16,004 bases of DNA from JBJHBP01 sp050485645 (GTDB taxonomy: Bacteria; Pseudomonadota; Gammaproteobacteria; Steroidobacterales; Rariloculaceae), in NCBI GenBank assembly GCA_050485645.1, contig JBJHBT010000053.1:1-16004 (forward strand), in the 5' to 3' direction. The stretch's first letter is position 1; every line of letters begins with the position of its first letter. This document shows positions 13,674-16,004 of this stretch, in pieces. The notes under the pieces were generated by a model. That model ran no database searches. It was not told the origin of the DNA and saw only the letters and a program-made list of their open reading frames with translations. The translations under genes and the position numbers were made by a program.

Positions 13674-14466
13674 TTGCATCGGACGGCGGGGCTGATTGTA
13701 GCCCTGCTGCTGGTGGCAGACGTCGCACCGGGACAGTTCCAGCCGTTGCGGTACGAAGACGACTTCTCCGAACAGCGCCAAAGCCTGCGGTGCCGACAAT
13801 CGGGTGGCGTGCTGGAAGGACCTCCCGATTGCCGAGGGTGTGCATCTGAGCTTCGGCGGCGAACGGCCGTGCCGCGGGGCCTTCCCCGGTAGATGCCAAC
13901 CGGCTCGACCCGACCAATCTGTTCGCGGAGTGGCACGGAGCGACGGCGAATGAAGGAGTCTTCGGTGTGCGCGTGGGTATCCAGGAACTGCATTTTGGAT
14001 CAGGGCGTGTAGTCGACGTGCGCGAGAGCCCCAACGTGCGTTGCAGCTTCGACGCGATTCACGTCCATGGGACAACCGGCAATTGGCGTGTTCATGCGTT
14101 CGCTGCAGCACCGCGGCCGCCAGCGGCGACCGTGATCCGGACGACAACCGGCTCGGCACGGTCAATGCGATGTACCCCCGTGGTAACTACTTCGGCGATG
14201 AAGCGACGCCGGGGCCACGCAACTTTCTCAACATCCATCCCGCGCTGTTGCTGCAGCCCACGCCGCACATCGAAGTAAACGTCAGCCTAGATCTTTTCTG
14301 GCGATACAGCGTCAACGATGGCGTTCATGCGCCCGACGGCACGATGATCCGAGCACCCGAAAACAGCAACGCCCGGCACGTGGCAACCATCGCGTCGTTC
14401 AGTGCCAACTGGATCCTCTCACCCGGATTGACCGCGAGCATGGTGTTCGCCTATTCCGCAGCATGA
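13674..14466 (+). pseudogene. Alginate-export-type outer membrane protein, decayed
   Basis: Pieces in three frames in order: a signal-peptide-like LIVALLLVADVAPGQFQPLR (from 13674), KDLPIAEGVHLSFGGE (from about 13813), DANRLDPTNLFAEWHGATAN, ELHFGSGRVVDVRESPNVR and GNWRVHAFAA (from 13892), then NAMYPRGNYFGDEATPGPRN, FLNIHPALLLQPTP and NVSLDLFWRYSVNDGVHAPD (from about 14130). These match the 18-strand alginate-export porin family. At least three frame changes and internal deletions have shortened it to under 800 bases, and the last part of the barrel is gone. It joins the SDR remnant at about 14455-14466. Confidence 0.8.
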
Positions 14467-14659
14467 TGAGCGCCTTCTGCGGTGGAATGGGCCGCGGTGA
14501 CATAACGAACGTTCTCGATCGCTCAACGTGGAAGAGCGCGCGCGACGGTCACGACTCGCGCGTCCGCTTCCATAGTGCTTCGGCCACTGCGGCGCCGACG
14601 CCACGACTTCCACTGGTAACCAACGCACACTTGCCTGCGAGTTGCAGATCGAAGCTCAT
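14451..14659 (-). pseudogene. Short-chain dehydrogenase/reductase, N-terminal fragment with frameshifts
   Basis: The ATG at 14659 overlaps the stop of the NTF2-like gene (ATGA), so the two were an operon. The frame reads MSFDLQLAGKCALVTSGSRG then VGAAVAEAL, with a GxxxGxG-type NAD(P)-binding turn (GSRGVGA; first Gly replaced by Ser). After one frame change it continues ARVVTVARSSTL, and after another ENVRYVTAAHSTAEGA, before a stop at 14451-14453. The catalytic Ser-Tyr-Lys part is absent. It is truncated where the porin remnant begins. Confidence 0.78.
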
Positions 14660-14985
14660 GGTTCGATCTGCAGCGATGCAATCATGCCGCCCTCGAGCGT
14701 GAAGCTGTACCGAAGATCCACGGGACTGCCGGGGAAATCGCCAGTCACCCGGCTCGTGACAATGTACGTGCGATCCCTTTGCTCCAGCTCGAAGGGTTCC
14801 GCGACATACGAGTACCGGGCGGATGCCGCAGCTTTCCACGCTCTGATCGCAGCAAGGCCCGTGTGCGTTCGTCCCTCGTCCTTAACCACACCATCGTTCG
14901 TGAAGCAGCGCGCGACCGCCGCGCTGTCCTGGCCGTCTGCATCGAAATATGCGGCGATAGGCACGGGAAGATTGAGGTCTTTCAT
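14656..14985 (-). CDS. NTF2/SnoaL-like protein
   Basis: A 109-residue protein from ATG 14985 (MKDLNLPVPIAAYFDADGQD), which has GGAGA upstream. It contains VARCFTNDGVVKDEGRTHTG, LAAIRAWKAA and a strand-rich C-terminal half (YSYVAEPFELEQRDRTYIVT, DLRYSFTLEGGMIASLQIEP). This is the cone-shaped NTF2 fold used by SnoaL cyclases, ketosteroid isomerases and many small enzymes or binding proteins; the substrate is unknown. It precedes the SDR remnant with a 4-base overlap and is divergent from the LysR gene, which probably controls it. It looks intact. Confidence 0.87.
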   Translation of the reverse strand: MKDLNLPVPIAAYFDADGQDSAAVARCFTNDGVVKDEGRTHTGLAAIRAWKAAASARYSYVAEPFELEQRDRTYIVTSRVTGDFPGSPVDLRYSFTLEGGMIASLQIEP

Positions 14986-15057
14986 TGGTAAGTCTCCATC
15001 CGGTGTCGGGGGATGCTTAGGATGACCGGCGCTCACCGATAAGAGAATCGTCTATTA

Positions 15058-15076
15058 TCTAACTAGGCTATTTAGA
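15058..15076. promoter_or_regulatory. LysR-box candidate between the divergent genes
   Basis: TCTAA (15058-15062) and TTAGA (15072-15076) form an inverted repeat with a 9-base spacer, including a T-N11-A core. The site lies in an AT-rich part of the 103-base intergenic region, 13 bases before the LysR start codon. The position is typical for a regulator that represses itself and controls the divergent NTF2-like/SDR operon. Confidence 0.45.
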
Positions 15077-15088
15077 AATCAGTACACA

Positions 15089-15901
15089 ATGCGCGGATCA
15101 GAGTTTGCAGAGCTGAAAGCCTTCGTTGCAGTTGTCGATCGGGGTAGTTTTGCGCGCGCCGCCGACCACTTGGGCGTATCGCGATCAGCGCTGAGCCAGA
15201 CTATTCGTCAGCTCGAATCACGACTTGGTGTTCGCCTGCTCAACCGAACAACCCGAAGCGTTGCGCCGACGGAAGCGGGGCGGCGTCTTCACGAGCGCAT
15301 CGGCCCGACACTTCGTGAAATGGATGACGCTGTCGCGCAAGCGGTCGCCGCGACGGGGCAAACTGCCGGAACGCTGCGAGTAAATTCGTTGAGCATGGCG
15401 GCGAAGAAGATCATCGCGCCGCGGCTTGGACGTTTTCATAGGGCGCACCCGGATGTGGTGCTCGATATCGTGGTCGACGATGGCCTGAGCGACATAGTGG
15501 CAGGCGGATTCGATGTCGGCATACGTGTGGGTGGGCGTTTGCACAAGGACATGATCGCCGTGCGCCTCACACCGGATGTGAAGCTGCTTGCCGTTGCCTC
15601 GCCCGAGTACCTCGCCAGATACGGTGAACCGAAAACTCCCGCCGATCTACATCGTCACGCATGTATCAACTGGCGTTTCCCGGGCAGCGGCACCATTGCT
15701 CGATGGGAATTCGTCAAGAAGGGCGAGAAGATGGAAACTTTCGTGGAAGGCCCGTTGATCTCGAATCACCAGGACATCGTAGTCCCGGCGGCCCTGCAGG
15801 GACTCGGCATCTTCTACGCCTACAACGACGATGGGATCGCAGAGGCATTGGAGCTAGGGCGGCTGAAACGCATCCTTACTATTAACCCGGCGTCTTTGTA
15901 A
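15089..15901 (+). CDS. LysR-family transcriptional regulator, short C-terminus
   Basis: A 270-residue LysR regulator. The N-terminal winged helix is clear (FVAVVDRGSFARAADHLGVS, RSALSQTIRQLESRLGVRLL, NRTTRSVAPTEAGRRLHERI). The effector-binding domain follows (about 90-265), with VLDIVVDDGLSDIVAGGFDV and GIRVGGRL, typical of the subgroup that controls neighbouring oxidoreductase genes. Family members usually run to about 300 residues, with a W.P..PG..LYYP.RR segment after the GRLxRxL strand. Here the protein ends GRLKRILTINPASL with TAA at 15899, so the last 30 residues are missing or frameshifted. DNA binding is likely retained; effector response may be affected. Confidence 0.87.
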   Translation: MRGSEFAELKAFVAVVDRGSFARAADHLGVSRSALSQTIRQLESRLGVRLLNRTTRSVAPTEAGRRLHERIGPTLREMDDAVAQAVAATGQTAGTLRVNSLSMAAKKIIAPRLGRFHRAHPDVVLDIVVDDGLSDIVAGGFDVGIRVGGRLHKDMIAVRLTPDVKLLAVASPEYLARYGEPKTPADLHRHACINWRFPGSGTIARWEFVKKGEKMETFVEGPLISNHQDIVVPAALQGLGIFYAYNDDGIAEALELGRLKRILTINPASL

Positions 15902-15913
15902 CTGAAATTTCAG
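15902..15913. other. 12-bp perfect palindrome after the LysR stop codon
   Basis: CTGAAATTTCAG directly follows the TAA. It is a short perfect palindrome, perhaps an insertion junction or chance. The remaining 91 bases of the window hold no gene I can recognise. Confidence 0.4.
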
Positions 15914-16004
15914 GACGCATAGCGGATGCTCGGATGCTTGAAGTAATTCTTCACCCGTCGTCGCGATCGCTGTATTGAACGCAGGTGCTTTTGCGTCGTT
16001 GCTT

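Overview
The window looks like an accessory region of a GC-rich proteobacterial chromosome, probably a gammaproteobacterium. The clues are WrbA, a clade-type catalase remnant, an alginate-export-type porin remnant, a LysR regulator, a RES-Xre toxin-antitoxin pair and many IS91-family fragments. No rRNA, tRNA or CRISPR array was seen. Family calls come from reading the sequence by eye; no database search was run.

Layout, left to right. Positions 1-206 hold a hairpin and no assigned gene. wrbA (207-806, minus) is intact. A secreted alpha/beta-hydrolase gene (about 1206-1488, plus) is frameshifted and then cut off by insertion-sequence debris. Positions 1672-1800 and 3553-3681 are perfect direct repeats of the 3' part of an IS91-family transposase. 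Between them lie the collapsed remains of a type I restriction-modification accessory operon (Fic C-terminus, GIY-YIG-like start, HsdR-like start) and an intact Fic AMP-transferase gene (2231-3421). Next come an intact RES/Xre toxin-antitoxin operon (4031-4976, minus), a frameshifted VOC-family gene (5140-5719, minus), an IS91 fragment joined to the tail of a transposition ATPase (about 5928-6838), and a small companion gene ending at a strong hairpin (7050-7079).

The central part (7404-10085) is less GC-rich. It holds two adjacent genes for exported proteins: one with a proline linker and a JAMM/DUF4329-like HxHP...SxxD module, the other a TPR-like repeat protein. The pair is bracketed by inverted copies of a 3' gene fragment that share an identical 31-bp motif. 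This is the best candidate for an undescribed functional unit.

The right part holds an exported protein gene with a replaced tail (10845-11735, minus), the largest IS91 transposase fragment (about 11835-12378), a membrane-protein/XRE-regulator operon (12406-13034, minus) with a direct-repeat operator candidate, and fragments of catalase, an alginate-export porin and an SDR oxidoreductase. An NTF2-like gene follows, once in an operon with the SDR, with a divergently transcribed LysR regulator.

Overall this is an insertion-sequence graveyard in which selfish or defence-type modules (Fic, RES/Xre, membrane/XRE) stay intact while metabolic genes decay. At least six IS91 fragments lie in both orientations, and none is a complete transposase.
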